Part shown: in pieces, positions 26,166 through 35,720 of the stretch
Layout: the number at the start of each line of letters is the position of its first letter
How positions within the stretch are numbered: the stretch's first letter is position 1
Assembly (NCBI GenBank): GCA_030682575.1
Contig: JAUXNX010000001.1
Span: 1 to 64,000, forward strand
From: Gammaproteobacteria bacterium
GTDB taxonomy: Bacteria > Pseudomonadota > Gammaproteobacteria > Pseudomonadales > Pseudohongiellaceae
Length of the DNA: 64,000 nucleotides
Direction: 5' to 3'
Program-made: the position numbers and the translations under genes
Notes under the pieces: generated by a model
Seen by the model: only the letters and a program-made list of their open reading frames with translations
Database searches by the model: none
What the model was told of the DNA's origin: nothing

Positions 26166-27748
26166 GCTGCTGCCCTCTTATGCGCCTGCTGCGGGTCAGT
26201 CACACCGCAGCGATTGAGCACCACACCCGACACTGGCAATCCACGCTGGAGAAGCTGAGCGAGACTGTTGCGTGCCTGCTGGATTGTTGTCTGGCCCGCC
26301 GCAGTCACGTAAAGCAGTTCGCTGCAGTGCCTTGCCAGCAGCAGCGTATCACTCACCTCAGTCACTGCAGGGGCGTCTACCACGATGGTGTCGTAGCGTC
26401 GCTCAAGCATATCCAGCACCCTGCGGAAACGCCTGCTGGCGAGTAACTCATGAGGATTGGGTGGCAACACGCCGACGGGGATGACATCAATGCCATAACC
26501 GTCCGGACGATGGATACAATCGCGCAGTTGTGCCGCTCCCGCAATCAGATGCGACAACCCCGGCACTCCTGCAGCCAGCCCCAGGCAGGGGCGAGCCGTA
26601 CGCATGTCTGCCTCGATCAACAGAACTCGCTCCATGCGCCCGGTCGCAAGCGCGAGATTGACAGCCAACGTGGTCTTGCCCTCTCCACTCTGACCAGAAG
26701 TCACCAGCACAGTGCGACCACGTGGGAATTGTTCCATTGGTGGCTCGAACGGACGCAGCAGTTGCAACGCCGTGCGCAGCGAACGGAGGGCATCGGCGAA
26801 TGGCAGATCGTCCAGGAAATGCCCGGAGGACGTTGTGGAAACTATGGGTAACGTTCCAATACATATCAGGCCGAGTTCCTGATGAACGTCCTGTGGAAAA
26901 TCCAGCGTGTCCCGCATCTTGAAACGTGCTACCAGTACTGCTGCCGGCAGCGCCACAGCGCTCAGATAGCTCAGCACGACCCATAACGGGTGTATTCGCT
27001 CCAGTGGTTCTTCGGGTAGTGGCGCGTAGTCCAGAATGCGGGCAAAGGTCATGGGTGTCAGTGAGTCGTCAAAACTTTGCACTACCTGCGTGACCAATGC
27101 CGTTTCCAACAGGCTGCTGAAAGCAGACGATGCATTGCCCGGCAACTGGGCGCGCTCCATACCTGGCAACAGTGGCGGTAATGGTGACAACAGATCTTCG
27201 TAGATGGTCTCCTGCTGTGTTCTTTTGTCAGTTCCGTCACTCAGATCGCGCAAATGCATATCAGGCGCATCAATGACACTTTCGAGTTTTCTCAGCAACA
27301 GCAGGGCAGCCCGCTCAATGGATTGTATCTGAGCATCTTCGGTATAACTGATGAAGGATTGGGCTACCGTATTGGCACCGATCTGGGCTTGAGCAGGATT
27401 GGTGGCACGATAGCGTACTGCGAGCAAGTGAGTGTCAGGAATCAGATCAATCTGTAAATGGTCGCGCAAACCACCAGCCACCGCATACGATGCGGCAATC
27501 TCGCGCTGAGTGTTCATGAAAAGCATGTCGATTCTCGCGTAAGTCGTACCACCAGCAGTGACCTGCGGCGGAGTTGCGTGCTGCACTTCCAGGAGAGCCC
27601 TGGATTCAAATACAGGGTCGGCATAAACCATAAGCAAAACCACGACCAGAGCAGCCGGGATACCACACAGCAGGACGGACAATCGATGTCTACGCAGCGG
27701 CCACCACCAGCGCAAGGTCGGCATGGCAGTCGCCAGTGATTTCATTTC
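26162..27748 (-). CDS. Wzz-type chain-length/BY-kinase fusion protein
   Basis: A 528-residue inner-membrane protein. TM1 is near residue 25 (LLCGIPAALVVVLLMVY), followed by a periplasmic Wzz-like region, TM2 (WVVLSYLSAVALPAAVLVA, about 255) and a cytoplasmic BY-kinase domain. This domain has Walker A SGQSGEGKTT, Walker A' LLIEADMRT and Walker B YDTIVVDAP. Such proteins control length and export of polysaccharides. Unusual: the C-terminus (DPQQAHKRAAA) lacks the tyrosine cluster that is normally autophosphorylated. No other polysaccharide genes lie nearby. Start at 27748 is chosen for an AAGG 8 bp upstream; the frame is open to 27907 without better signals. Confidence 0.8.
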   Translation of the reverse strand, partial: EMKSLATAMPTLRWWWPLRRHRLSVLLCGIPAALVVVLLMVYADPVFESRALLEVQHATPPQVTAGGTTYARIDMLFMNTQREIAASYAVAGGLRDHLQIDLIPDTHLLAVRYRATNPAQAQIGANTVAQSFISYTEDAQIQSIERAALLLLRKLESVIDAPDMHLRDLSDGTDKRTQQETIYEDLLSPLPPLLPGMERAQLPGNASSAFSSLLETALVTQVVQSFDDSLTPMTFARILDYAPLPEEPLERIHPLWVVLSYLSAVALPAAVLVARFKMRDTLDFPQDVHQELGLICIGTLPIVSTTSSGHFLDDLPFADALRSLRTALQLLRPFEPPMEQFPRGRTVLVTSGQSGEGKTTLAVNLALATGRMERVLLIEADMRTARPCLGLAAGVPGLSHLIAGAAQLRDCIHRPDGYGIDVIPVGVLPPNPHELLASRRFRRVLDMLERRYDTIVVDAPAVTEVSDTLLLARHCSELLYVTAAGQTTIQQARNSLAQLLQRGLPVSGVVLNRCGVTDPQQAHKRAAA

Positions 27749-27937
27749 AGCAACCTTGCTGCTTTGAAAAGCTGTACTTGCACATCTGGCATATCGCGGT
27801 TCCCCTTGTCGCTGTCCTTCCATCCGTGATATATCGACCGCTCTCCAAAGAGCTTGAACCGGTTCTTTTCTATCAATCGTTGTTACTTCCGTGCCCAGGA
27901 TGGCCATAGGTACAACTGCTGGCCTGGTGTAACGTTC

Positions 27938-29071
27938 GTGACAAGCAGTTCCCTGATCCGTAACTCAGACGATACCTCGTTACTCCATTCTCTGTTTCTG
28001 AATGACGTTCCTCTGCTTGATGTCCGCGCACCTGAGGAGTTCACCAAAGGAGCCTTCCCACTCGCCATCAACATCCCTCTGCTGGAGAATGATGAACGGC
28101 GCCGTGTGGGGACAATCTACAAGCATGCAGGTCAGGCCGCCGCTATCGAGTTGGGACATCACCTGGTGGCAGGTACCGTGAAAGACGCCAGAATGGCGCG
28201 CTGGCAAGAATGGTGCAGTGTGAATCCGCAAGGCTGGCTCTACTGCTTCAGAGGTGGACTGCGGTCACAGATCACCCAGGAGTGGTTGAGCAGTGTCGGC
28301 ACACAGTGCCCGCGCGTACCTGGTGGTTACAAGGCAATGCGTCAGTTTCTGATTGAGACCATAGAAAATGTGTGCGCAGAGAGAAGTGGTACAACAAAGC
28401 AGTTTGTAGTGATCGCCGGACGCACGGGGTCAGGCAAGACACAATTGTTGCAGCAAATCGACAACGGCGTTGATCTGGAAAAGCTTGCAGGACATCGAGG
28501 TTCAGCGTTTGGTACCCAAGTTGCCGGACAGCCTGCACAGATCAATTTCGAGAATGAACTGGCGATTCGCTTTCTGAAACTCGGCACCGAAAACAGACCG
28601 GTGCTCTTCATCGAGGATGAAAGCAAGGCAATCGGCTCACTTTCCGTGCCGCATCGTCTCTACGAGGTAATGAAGCAGTCCCCTGTTGCGCTGATTCAGG
28701 AATCGCTTGAGTCGCGCACTGACACAATTCTGAACGACTATATCTGCGACAATCTCCACGACTTCGAAGAGCGCGACCCAGCCAATGCCTTTACGGATTT
28801 TTCCGAATGGTTGCAAATGAGCCTGTCACGTATTCAGCGGCGACTCGGAGGTGAGCACTATCAGGAAGTGCTGGCCGACATGCAGGAGGCATTGCGGGTG
28901 CAGAAGTTATCCGGTGAGACAGCAGCGCACGGAGTTTGGATCAGCAAACTGCTGACGTGCTACTACGACCCGATGTACGCCTACCAACTCGCCAGGCGAC
29001 AACCTGTCATCACCTTCGAAGGCTGTCGTGAGGAATTTCTCGCCTGGACTCAGGTGCCTGCCACTGCGTAG
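27938..29071 (+). CDS. selU: tRNA 2-selenouridine/geranyl-2-thiouridine synthase
   Basis: A 377-residue SelU/MnmH. The N-terminal rhodanese domain has the start LFLNDVPLLDVRAPEEF and the catalytic Cys103 in YCFRGGLRS. A P-loop domain follows with AGRTGSGKT. It exchanges sulfur of 2-thiouridine at the wobble base of certain tRNAs for selenium, via a geranylated step. The frame is open from 27854, but family alignment favours the GTG at 27938. No selD gene is in the window. The 3' end overlaps the converging hpt gene by 22 bp. Confidence 0.92.
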   Translation: MTSSSLIRNSDDTSLLHSLFLNDVPLLDVRAPEEFTKGAFPLAINIPLLENDERRRVGTIYKHAGQAAAIELGHHLVAGTVKDARMARWQEWCSVNPQGWLYCFRGGLRSQITQEWLSSVGTQCPRVPGGYKAMRQFLIETIENVCAERSGTTKQFVVIAGRTGSGKTQLLQQIDNGVDLEKLAGHRGSAFGTQVAGQPAQINFENELAIRFLKLGTENRPVLFIEDESKAIGSLSVPHRLYEVMKQSPVALIQESLESRTDTILNDYICDNLHDFEERDPANAFTDFSEWLQMSLSRIQRRLGGEHYQEVLADMQEALRVQKLSGETAAHGVWISKLLTCYYDPMYAYQLARRQPVITFEGCREEFLAWTQVPATA

Positions 29072-29598
29072 ATGCCAGGGGCGTTGCGCAGATAGTCCTT
29101 GTAGTCCATGCCATAGCCGAACAGATAGCTGTCCGGAGCATCGAGACCTGTAAACTCTGCCCGCGTCAGTCCGGCTACGCGACGGTTGTGATTCTTGTCG
29201 ACCAGCACCGCGCACAGCGCGCGTGCAGCACCCTGCTGCAGACAATAGTCACGGATTCCCAGCAAGGTCTCTCCCTCATCGAGGATGTCGTCCACAATCA
29301 GCACAGTGCGACTCTTCAGAGCGATCGATGGATAAGCCTTCCACTGCAGATCGGCGCCGCTCAGCTTGCCGCGATAACGGCTGGCATGCAGATAGTCCAC
29401 CTGCAGCGGAAAATGAAGTCTTGGCAGGAGTTTGCCCGCCACGACCAGTGCACCGGTCATGACACCAAGCACAAGAGGATTGCTGTCGGCGAGCTCCGCA
29501 GTGATGGCCGCCGCCATGCGATCAAGAGCCGCCTCCACTTCCTGCTCCGTATAGATGCAGCGTGCCTCGGCCTGCACACGTCTGGCTTCCTCAATCAT
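29050..29598 (-). CDS. hpt: Hypoxanthine/guanine phosphoribosyltransferase
   Basis: A 182-residue purine-salvage enzyme that makes IMP or GMP from the free base and PRPP. The PRPP-binding loop VLIVDDILDEGETL is clear, with LGVMTGALVVAGKLL upstream and YLFGYGMDYKDYLRN at the end. AGGAGA is placed before the ATG at 29598, which also overlaps the nagZ stop (ATGA); the longer open frame is not needed. Its 3' end overlaps selU by 22 bp on the opposite strand. Confidence 0.93.
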   Translation of the reverse strand: MIEEARRVQAEARCIYTEQEVEAALDRMAAAITAELADSNPLVLGVMTGALVVAGKLLPRLHFPLQVDYLHASRYRGKLSGADLQWKAYPSIALKSRTVLIVDDILDEGETLLGIRDYCLQQGAARALCAVLVDKNHNRRVAGLTRAEFTGLDAPDSYLFGYGMDYKDYLRNAPGIYAVAGT

Positions 29599-30662
29599 GA
29601 TGTATCTCCTGTCAGTGCCACTACCGTAGCGTGTGCCCTGCCCCACTGTTCAGAGTTGCGCAGTAATTCGGGTGTCCATATGCGCCGACGCTGCATACCA
29701 CGCAAACGAGGGTTGCCCGGCACCGCCCTTGCCTCCAGATGGGCAAGTGCCTGCAGTGCCAGCGCGCGATCATTGCAGACAAGGATCATGTCGCAACCGG
29801 CACCAAGAGCCGCATCGATGCGCTGCTCCATGCCGCCGGCGGCAGCAGCACCAGCCATCACCAGATCGTCGCTGAAGATCACGCCGTCGAAGCCGAGCTC
29901 GCCGCGCAGGACTGTGTTGAGCCAGAAATCCGAAAAACCCGCGCAGTGCGGATCCACCTTCTCATAAATCACATGGGCGGGCATGACGCCATCCAGCAGC
30001 CCCACGCAGCGCTCGAACGGCTGCAGATCCTGAGCACGAATCTGCTCCAGGGTGCGCTGATCCACAGGGATATCGAGATGGGAATCAGCCACCACATTGC
30101 CGTGCCCGGGAAAGTGTTTGCCAGTGGTGGCCATGCCTGCGTCATGCATGCCACTCATGAATGCGCTGGCCAATGCCGTGACCCGCTGCGGGTCCCGGGC
30201 AAAGGCGCGGTTACCAATCACCTCACTCAAACCGCTGTCGAGGTCGAGTACGGGCGCAAAACTGAAATCGATACCGTGGGCCAGGACTTCCACCGCCATC
30301 AGCCAGCCGCATTGCATGGCCTGCTCAATGGCCAGCACCGGATCTTCGTCCCAGCACTGCGAGAATCTCAGCATGGGCGGCAGGCGTGTAAACCCTGTCC
30401 GCAGGCGCTGGACACGCCCTCCTTCCTGGTCCACTGCGATCAGGATATCCGGATTGCATGCGCGAATCTCCGCAGTCAACTCCTGTAACTGCTGCGGGGC
30501 AGCGTAATTGCGCGCGAACAGTATCACGCCGCCGACCTGGGGGTTGCGCAGCAGAGTTCGCTCCTCAGGCGCCAACTGATGCCCCTGCAAGTCCAGCATC
30601 AGGACGCCGGGAGCCTTTGCGGAATTTTCATTGGGAGTCTGAGTTGATGTGGCAATGGTCAT
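29595..30662 (-). CDS. nagZ: Beta-N-acetylhexosaminidase NagZ
   Basis: A 355-residue cytoplasmic glycosidase (family GH3) that removes GlcNAc from recycled muropeptides. Motifs: VLMLDLQGHQLAPEE at the start, IAVDQEGGRVQRLR, KHFPGHGNVVADSH with the catalytic His region, and GVIFSDDLVMAGA with the nucleophile Asp. The length is near the usual 340; the first ~18 residues are extra and the ATG could lie a little further in. Operon with hpt. It is divergent from lexA, as in related gammaproteobacteria. Confidence 0.94.
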   Translation of the reverse strand: MTIATSTQTPNENSAKAPGVLMLDLQGHQLAPEERTLLRNPQVGGVILFARNYAAPQQLQELTAEIRACNPDILIAVDQEGGRVQRLRTGFTRLPPMLRFSQCWDEDPVLAIEQAMQCGWLMAVEVLAHGIDFSFAPVLDLDSGLSEVIGNRAFARDPQRVTALASAFMSGMHDAGMATTGKHFPGHGNVVADSHLDIPVDQRTLEQIRAQDLQPFERCVGLLDGVMPAHVIYEKVDPHCAGFSDFWLNTVLRGELGFDGVIFSDDLVMAGAAAAGGMEQRIDAALGAGCDMILVCNDRALALQALAHLEARAVPGNPRLRGMQRRRIWTPELLRNSEQWGRAHATVVALTGDTS

Positions 30663-30758
30663 GGCTGATGGGGCCTGATTGGTTGATGAGGGCGATAGTG
30701 ACGAGGAGACCCGCAGGACGCGGGATTATCACAAAATTGCGGAAAGCGAGCAAAGAAC

Positions 30759-30786
30759 TTGTCATGCCGGAATAGCTGTATATAAT
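30759..30786 (+). promoter_or_regulatory. lexA promoter
   Basis: TTGTCA (30759-30764, five of six to the -35 consensus), 16 bases, then a perfect TATAAT (30781-30786). It lies about 50 bp before the lexA ATG and overlaps the SOS operator, as expected for autoregulated lexA. Confidence 0.75.
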
Positions 30787-30791
30787 TACAG
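30776..30791 (+). promoter_or_regulatory. LexA operator (SOS box) of lexA
   Basis: CTGTATATAATTACAG is a full CTGT-N8-ACAG match to the gammaproteobacterial SOS box. It contains the -10 hexamer of the promoter, so bound LexA would block transcription of its own gene. Confidence 0.88.
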
Positions 30792-30834
30792 CCTGCGATC
30801 CATCAAACCTTATCAACCATCAGGCGATGACATC

Positions 30835-31443
30835 ATGATCAATCTCACACCCCGTCAGGCCGAGATTCTGGAGTACATCCGGGAGTATCAGCAGGAAACC
30901 GGGTTCCCACCCACCCGTTCCGAGATTGCCAGAAAAATGGGCTTCAAGTCTCCCAACGCCGCCGAGGAACATCTGCGAGCACTCGAGAAGAAAGGCGCCA
31001 TTGAGATGCTGCCAGGCACGTCCCGAGGCATCAGACTTCCTGCGCTGGAGAACGTCGGTTTGCCCATTGTCGGTCAGGTAGCGGCCGGCAGTCCGATCCT
31101 GGCGATCGAATCGATTGATGATTACTGCGACATTCCACCAGACTTCTTCCACCCCAGGGCAGACTTCCTGCTGACCGTCAAAGGCAGCAGCATGATCAAG
31201 ATCGGCATTCATGATGGTGACCTGCTGGCGGTACACAAGACCAATCAGGCCAACGATGGTGACATCATTGTGGCGCGCATCGACGAAGATGTAACGGTCA
31301 AGCGATTGCTAAGAGGGCGCAACAAGTCCAGCCTGCAACTCATTGCGGAGAATGATGATTTTGCACCGATCGAGGTGGATCTGCGCACTCAGCAGTTCAC
31401 TATCGAGGGAATCAGCGTGGGGGTGATTCGGCGGTCTATCTAG
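30835..31443 (+). CDS. lexA: SOS repressor LexA
   Basis: A 202-residue LexA, the same length as in E. coli. The winged helix-turn-helix is at residues 1-65 ([30 protein letters not shown]). The cleavage site Ala84-Gly85 sits in [10 protein letters not shown], with catalytic Ser119 (GSSMIK) and Lys156 (TVKRLL), all at the classical positions. RecA-stimulated self-cleavage starts the SOS response. The ATG at 30835 is chosen by family length; the frame is open to 30679 across the promoter. Confidence 0.97.
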   Translation: MINLTPRQAEILEYIREYQQETGFPPTRSEIARKMGFKSPNAAEEHLRALEKKGAIEMLPGTSRGIRLPALENVGLPIVGQVAAGSPILAIESIDDYCDIPPDFFHPRADFLLTVKGSSMIKIGIHDGDLLAVHKTNQANDGDIIVARIDEDVTVKRLLRGRNKSSLQLIAENDDFAPIEVDLRTQQFTIEGISVGVIRRSI

Positions 31444-31476
31444 TGGTGCAATCGATGCTGTGAGAGCGAGACCTGC

Positions 31477-31508
31477 CCGCGATTGACTGAAAGACAAATC
31501 AATCGCGG
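31477..31508. terminator. Inverted repeat between convergent lexA and topA
   Basis: Perfect 10-base arms CCGCGATTGA and TCAATCGCGG with a 12-base loop, in the 102-bp gap between the two stop codons. Position suggests a two-way terminator. There is no T-run on either side, so this is moderate support only. Confidence 0.45.
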
Positions 31509-31545
31509 TCAAGTCCCGCTGCCTCCAGGCATCTTGGTTCAGAGT

Positions 31546-34167
31546 CTACTTTTCGACTACCCATCGCCCGTTGCGGTAAAACGCCTTCCAACCGGTTGCC
31601 TTGCCATCCACTTCGGTCAGCACATACTGCTCGGCAGTCTTTCTGCTGTAACGGATGACCGTCTTGTTGCCATCACCGTCCTTTACTGGCGCGCTAAGCA
31701 GGAAGTGATACTTCGGATCCAACTCGTCACCATGAGGCAATAGTTCCGCTACCAGTGGCGCGCGGGTTTCGCGATTCTTGGGAAACTTGCTGGCGGCCAG
31801 GAACAGACCTGCCGCGCCATCGCGCAATACGTAATGGTCATCCACTTTCTCACAACGCAGCTCAGACATGACCACGGGCGGCATCTTGGGTGGGGCTGCC
31901 TGACCACTGCGCAGCAGTTTGCGGGTGTTCTTGCATTCCTCGTTTGTACAACCGAAGTATTTGCCGAAGCGGCCCGACTTGAGCTGCATGTCGGCCCCAC
32001 ACTTGTCACACTCTATCAGCGGCCCTTCGTAGCCACGAATCTTGAAACCGCCATCTTCCACCAGATAACCCGCACAGTCCGGGTTATTGCCGCAGATATG
32101 CAGCTTGCGCTTCTCGTCGATCAGGTAGCTGTCCATGGCGGTATTGCAGATGGAACAGCGTTTGCGCTGACGCAGTAACTGGTTCTCTGCCTCTTCCGCC
32201 TCTTCGGCATCATCTGTGCTGATGGCTTCTTCGCCAGGCGTCAGATTGATGGTGGACTTGCAGCGCTCCTTCGGCGGCAGTGAGTAGCCGGAACAACCCA
32301 GGAACACGCCCGTGGAGGCAGTACGAATCTGCATGGGCCGGGCACACTTCGGACAGGGAATGTCGGTGTCCGTGGGTTTGTTCGCACGCATTCCGGCATC
32401 GACTGACGAGGCAGTTTCAAGCTGATCCGTGAAGCCAGCATAGAAAGTATCGAGCACCTTTTTCCAGTCGAGGCTGCCTGCGGCCACCTTGTCCAGATCG
32501 TCTTCCATCTTGGCGGTGAAATCGTAGTCCATCAAATCAGAGAAGCTCTCGATCAGGCGCTCCGCCACGATATCCCCCATCTTCAATGCGTAGAAGCGAC
32601 GCCCCTCTACCTTCACATAGCCACGTTCCTGAATGGTCGAAATAATGGCCGCATAGGTAGATGGTCTGCCGATGCCTCGCTTCTCCAATTCTTTTACCAG
32701 ACTCGCTTCGGTGTAGCGCGCGGAGGGCTTGGTGAAATGCTGACGAGGATCCAGCTTCTGCAGGGCAAGCGTCTCCCCCACTTGCACTGCGGGCAGCACA
32801 ACATCCTCTTCCTTGGTAGGCAGCACCTTCATATAGCCATCGAATTGCATGATGCGACCCTTGGTGCGCAGCTCGAAATCGCCTGCATTCACAGCAATCG
32901 AGCTGCTCAGGTATTGGGCTGGAGGCATCTGACTGGCGACAAAGTGCTGCCAGATCAAAGCATAAAGACGCTCGGCATCCCGCTCCATGTTCTGCAGATC
33001 ATTACTGGAGGTGCTGACCTCGGTGGGACGAATGGCTTCGTGCGCTTCCTGAGCTCCCTCGCGGGCGCTGTAGCGCACTGGCTCCTCCGGCAGATATTTC
33101 TTGCCGAATTTCTTGCCGATGTAATCGCGACACATCGTCAACGCATCTTCGCTCAGGTGCGTCGAATCGGTTCGCATATAGGTGATGTAGCCAGCTTCGT
33201 ACAGGCGCTGTGCAAGTGTCATGGTCTTTTTCACGCCGAAACCAAGGCGTGTACTGGCAGCCTGTTGCAACGTCGAGGTAATCAGCGGGGCCTTTGGTTT
33301 GGAAGACGTTGGTTTGTCTTCTCGCTTGCTCACCACAAAGGCGGCGCCTTCAAGCGATTTGACTGCCTTATCCGTTGCCGCCTTGTTGACCGGGCGGAAA
33401 TTTTCACCTTTCTCTTTGGCCACTTCAAACCGCAGGTCATCGCGCTTCGCAGTTTTCAAGTCCGCAAAGACTTCCCAGTATTCTTCCGGGATGAACGTGC
33501 GAATCTCGCGTTCACGTTCCACAATGAGACGCACGGCAACGGACTGGACTCTCCCCGCCGACAGGCCTCTTGCAACCTTCGCCCACAGCAGCGGCGATAC
33601 CATGAACCCCACCACGCGATCCAGAAAACGGCGTGCCTGCTGGGCCTGCACATATTTCATGTCCAGTTCGCCAGGATGCGAGAAAGCCTCGTTGATCGCC
33701 TTCTTGGTTATTTCGTTGAATACGACACGCTTGTAGCGGCTTTCATCGCCGCCAATGGCTTCCTTGAGGTGCCAGGCAATTGCCTCCCCCTCACGGTCAA
33801 GGTCGGTTGCGAGGTAGATGGTATCGGCATCCTTGGCAAGTTTTTTCAGCTCGGCAACTACTTTTTCCTTACCTGGGAGAATCTCGTATTTGGCGCGCCA
33901 GCCATGTTCAGGGTCGACACCCATGCGGGCGATCAACTGTTCCCGCGCCTTGCTTTTCTTGTGAACGATCTTGTCGTCGTCATTCAGTTTTCGAGTCGCC
34001 GCGGCAGCCTTCGCGCGCTCCTTTGTGTCCACTGTCGTCCCATTGCCGCCAGTTGGCAGATCACGGATGTGGCCCACACTGGATTTGACGACAAATTCCT
34101 TGCCAAGGTACTTGTTAATGGTCTTCGCCTTGGCGGGCGACTCAACTATCACCAACGATTTACTCAT
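31546..34167 (-). CDS. topA: DNA topoisomerase I
   Basis: An 873-residue type IA topoisomerase that relaxes negative supercoils. The Toprim domain is at the start ([14 protein letters not shown]), with the active-site Tyr region [13 protein letters not shown] and three C-terminal four-Cys zinc ribbons: CPKCARPM..., [10 protein letters not shown]... and [14 protein letters not shown]. The ATG at 34167 is chosen because [13 protein letters not shown] is the family start; 40 extra open codons upstream have no such support. Usual length (E. coli 865). Confidence 0.96.
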   Translation of the reverse strand: MSKSLVIVESPAKAKTINKYLGKEFVVKSSVGHIRDLPTGGNGTTVDTKERAKAAAATRKLNDDDKIVHKKSKAREQLIARMGVDPEHGWRAKYEILPGKEKVVAELKKLAKDADTIYLATDLDREGEAIAWHLKEAIGGDESRYKRVVFNEITKKAINEAFSHPGELDMKYVQAQQARRFLDRVVGFMVSPLLWAKVARGLSAGRVQSVAVRLIVEREREIRTFIPEEYWEVFADLKTAKRDDLRFEVAKEKGENFRPVNKAATDKAVKSLEGAAFVVSKREDKPTSSKPKAPLITSTLQQAASTRLGFGVKKTMTLAQRLYEAGYITYMRTDSTHLSEDALTMCRDYIGKKFGKKYLPEEPVRYSAREGAQEAHEAIRPTEVSTSSNDLQNMERDAERLYALIWQHFVASQMPPAQYLSSSIAVNAGDFELRTKGRIMQFDGYMKVLPTKEEDVVLPAVQVGETLALQKLDPRQHFTKPSARYTEASLVKELEKRGIGRPSTYAAIISTIQERGYVKVEGRRFYALKMGDIVAERLIESFSDLMDYDFTAKMEDDLDKVAAGSLDWKKVLDTFYAGFTDQLETASSVDAGMRANKPTDTDIPCPKCARPMQIRTASTGVFLGCSGYSLPPKERCKSTINLTPGEEAISTDDAEEAEEAENQLLRQRKRCSICNTAMDSYLIDEKRKLHICGNNPDCAGYLVEDGGFKIRGYEGPLIECDKCGADMQLKSGRFGKYFGCTNEECKNTRKLLRSGQAAPPKMPPVVMSELRCEKVDDHYVLRDGAAGLFLAASKFPKNRETRAPLVAELLPHGDELDPKYHFLLSAPVKDGDGNKTVIRYSRKTAEQYVLTEVDGKATGWKAFYRNGRWVVEK

Positions 34168-34468
34168 TACTTTGAACGGTTCCTTGATCACTGCTGCGGG
34201 GTGTGGACTGGCCCGGCACGCATACCCTGCGCACTCCGGGGCCAAAAAGAAGCGGACATATATAAGTGCTTGGCGCGCGAGGGTCAAGCACTTGTTGAAC
34301 TAAATGGAGGGTGACTCGCAACAGCGAAGATGAAGCGAGGGCAGCCGAGATGCGGGTTTGCAGGAGGTATGGGCAGCTCGATCATCGCCGCCATTTGGAG
34401 GGCTACCTGGCCCCCTGAAACCCGATTGTCGTTCGAGAACTACTCCCACGAGGGGCGTGGCAAACATC
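34168..34468. other. Intergenic region between ilvE and topA
   Basis: This 301-bp gap lies upstream of topA and downstream of ilvE on the minus strand. It contains a perfect 9-base inverted repeat, AAGTGCTTG / CAAGCACTT (34264-34293, 12-base loop). This could be the end of the ilvE message or a site in the topA promoter. Small open frames here have no family resemblance. No clear promoter hexamers were picked. Confidence 0.5.
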
Positions 34469-35518
34469 TCAGCCAATGGAAACTTCGTAGGTCCAGTCAT
34501 TCTGATCAGCAACTTCGCCACGCTGAATACCAACCAGCAGGTCGTAGACCTTCTGCATGACAGGCCCTACCTTCTCACCATCGCCATGGAATTTGTGCCA
34601 CTGGCCATCTACCCATATCTTGCCAACTGGAGAGAGCACAGCGGCTGTACCGCAGGCGGCAACCTCTTCAAACTCGCTGAGCTCATCCCGCAGATTGATG
34701 GGACGATTCTCGACCTGCATGTTCAGATGCTGTTCTGCCAGCGTCATGATCGAACGCCGTGTCACGCTGGGCAGAATTGCCCCGGATTTTGGAGACACCA
34801 GACGATTACCTTTCATAGCCACAATGATGTTTGCGGAACCTGCTTCATCTATATAGGTTCTCGTGGCTGAATCCAGATACAGCGCCTCGTTCGCACCAAG
34901 AGCCTGTGCCTGACGGGTCGCCAACAGACCGCCGGCGTAATTTGCACCTACCTTGTAAGCACCGGTGCCTGCCGGAGCAGCACGATCAATGTCAGATACC
35001 GCCAGCGAAATCACCGCCAGACCAGCACTCTTGTAATACGGCCCAACGGGCGAACAGAAAACTCGAAATTCAAAAGACTTCGCCGTGCGCAAGCCAAGAT
35101 TCTCACCAACCCCAATCAGCATTGGACGTATATAGAGGGAGGCACCTGACCCGTAGGGAGGAATCCAGGCATAGTTGGCGCGTACGGTTTCTTCAACCCC
35201 TCGCATGAATAGCTCGCGAGGTACTTCAGGCATCAACAAACGACCAGCTGCCTGGTTCATGCGCTCGCTGTTCAGATCGGGACGAAATAGCAACACTCTG
35301 CCGTCTGGAGCAGTCTGGGCCTTCATGCCCTCGAAGCACTGCTGTGCGTAATGGATAGCCGGGGCTCCTTCGTGCATTGCGATAATGGGAGAATCCAGCA
35401 ACTCACCCTGAGACCAGGCTCCGTCCGCGAATGTGGCGCTGAAACGAAAATCTGTCTGCCTGTACTGAAAGCCCAGATCCGCCCAATTGAGGTCCTTTTT
35501 TGCCTTTGCTATACCCAC
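34469..35518 (-). CDS. ilvE: Branched-chain amino acid aminotransferase
   Basis: A 349-residue PLP enzyme of fold type IV, the longer class-II BCAT type. Motifs: DLNWADLGFQYRQTDFRF near the start, ALHYAQQCFEGMKA-like (here AIHYAQQCFEGMKA), the PLP Lys in GAYKVGANYAGGL, and TRTYIDEAGSANIIVA. It catalyses the last step of Leu, Ile and Val synthesis. The GTG at 35518 is preferred: GAAGG lies upstream and family proteins begin just there; the longer frame from 35584 is less likely. Confidence 0.93.
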   Translation of the reverse strand: MGIAKAKKDLNWADLGFQYRQTDFRFSATFADGAWSQGELLDSPIIAMHEGAPAIHYAQQCFEGMKAQTAPDGRVLLFRPDLNSERMNQAAGRLLMPEVPRELFMRGVEETVRANYAWIPPYGSGASLYIRPMLIGVGENLGLRTAKSFEFRVFCSPVGPYYKSAGLAVISLAVSDIDRAAPAGTGAYKVGANYAGGLLATRQAQALGANEALYLDSATRTYIDEAGSANIIVAMKGNRLVSPKSGAILPSVTRRSIMTLAEQHLNMQVENRPINLRDELSEFEEVAACGTAAVLSPVGKIWVDGQWHKFHGDGEKVGPVMQKVYDLLVGIQRGEVADQNDWTYEVSIG

Positions 35519-35720
35519 TTCACGTACCTTCAAGATCAGAGTTGATTCAGTGTCCCGGCCTGGGCCCAGTCGGCTCGCAGCCATTAATGGCGGGCTATTA
35601 TGGTGGAATAAACCCTCAAGGTCTACCGGCGAAATTCACGATTCGCGACACTTGTGGCCCGCTTCCTTTCGGCAACGCCAGGAGTACAATACGGCATCCA
35701 AAGGACCATAAGACAATCCC

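Noticed and set aside
32737-34314. 525-codon open frame antisense to topA
   Set aside because: The opposite strand encodes a full topoisomerase I; the long frame is a by-product of its codon use.
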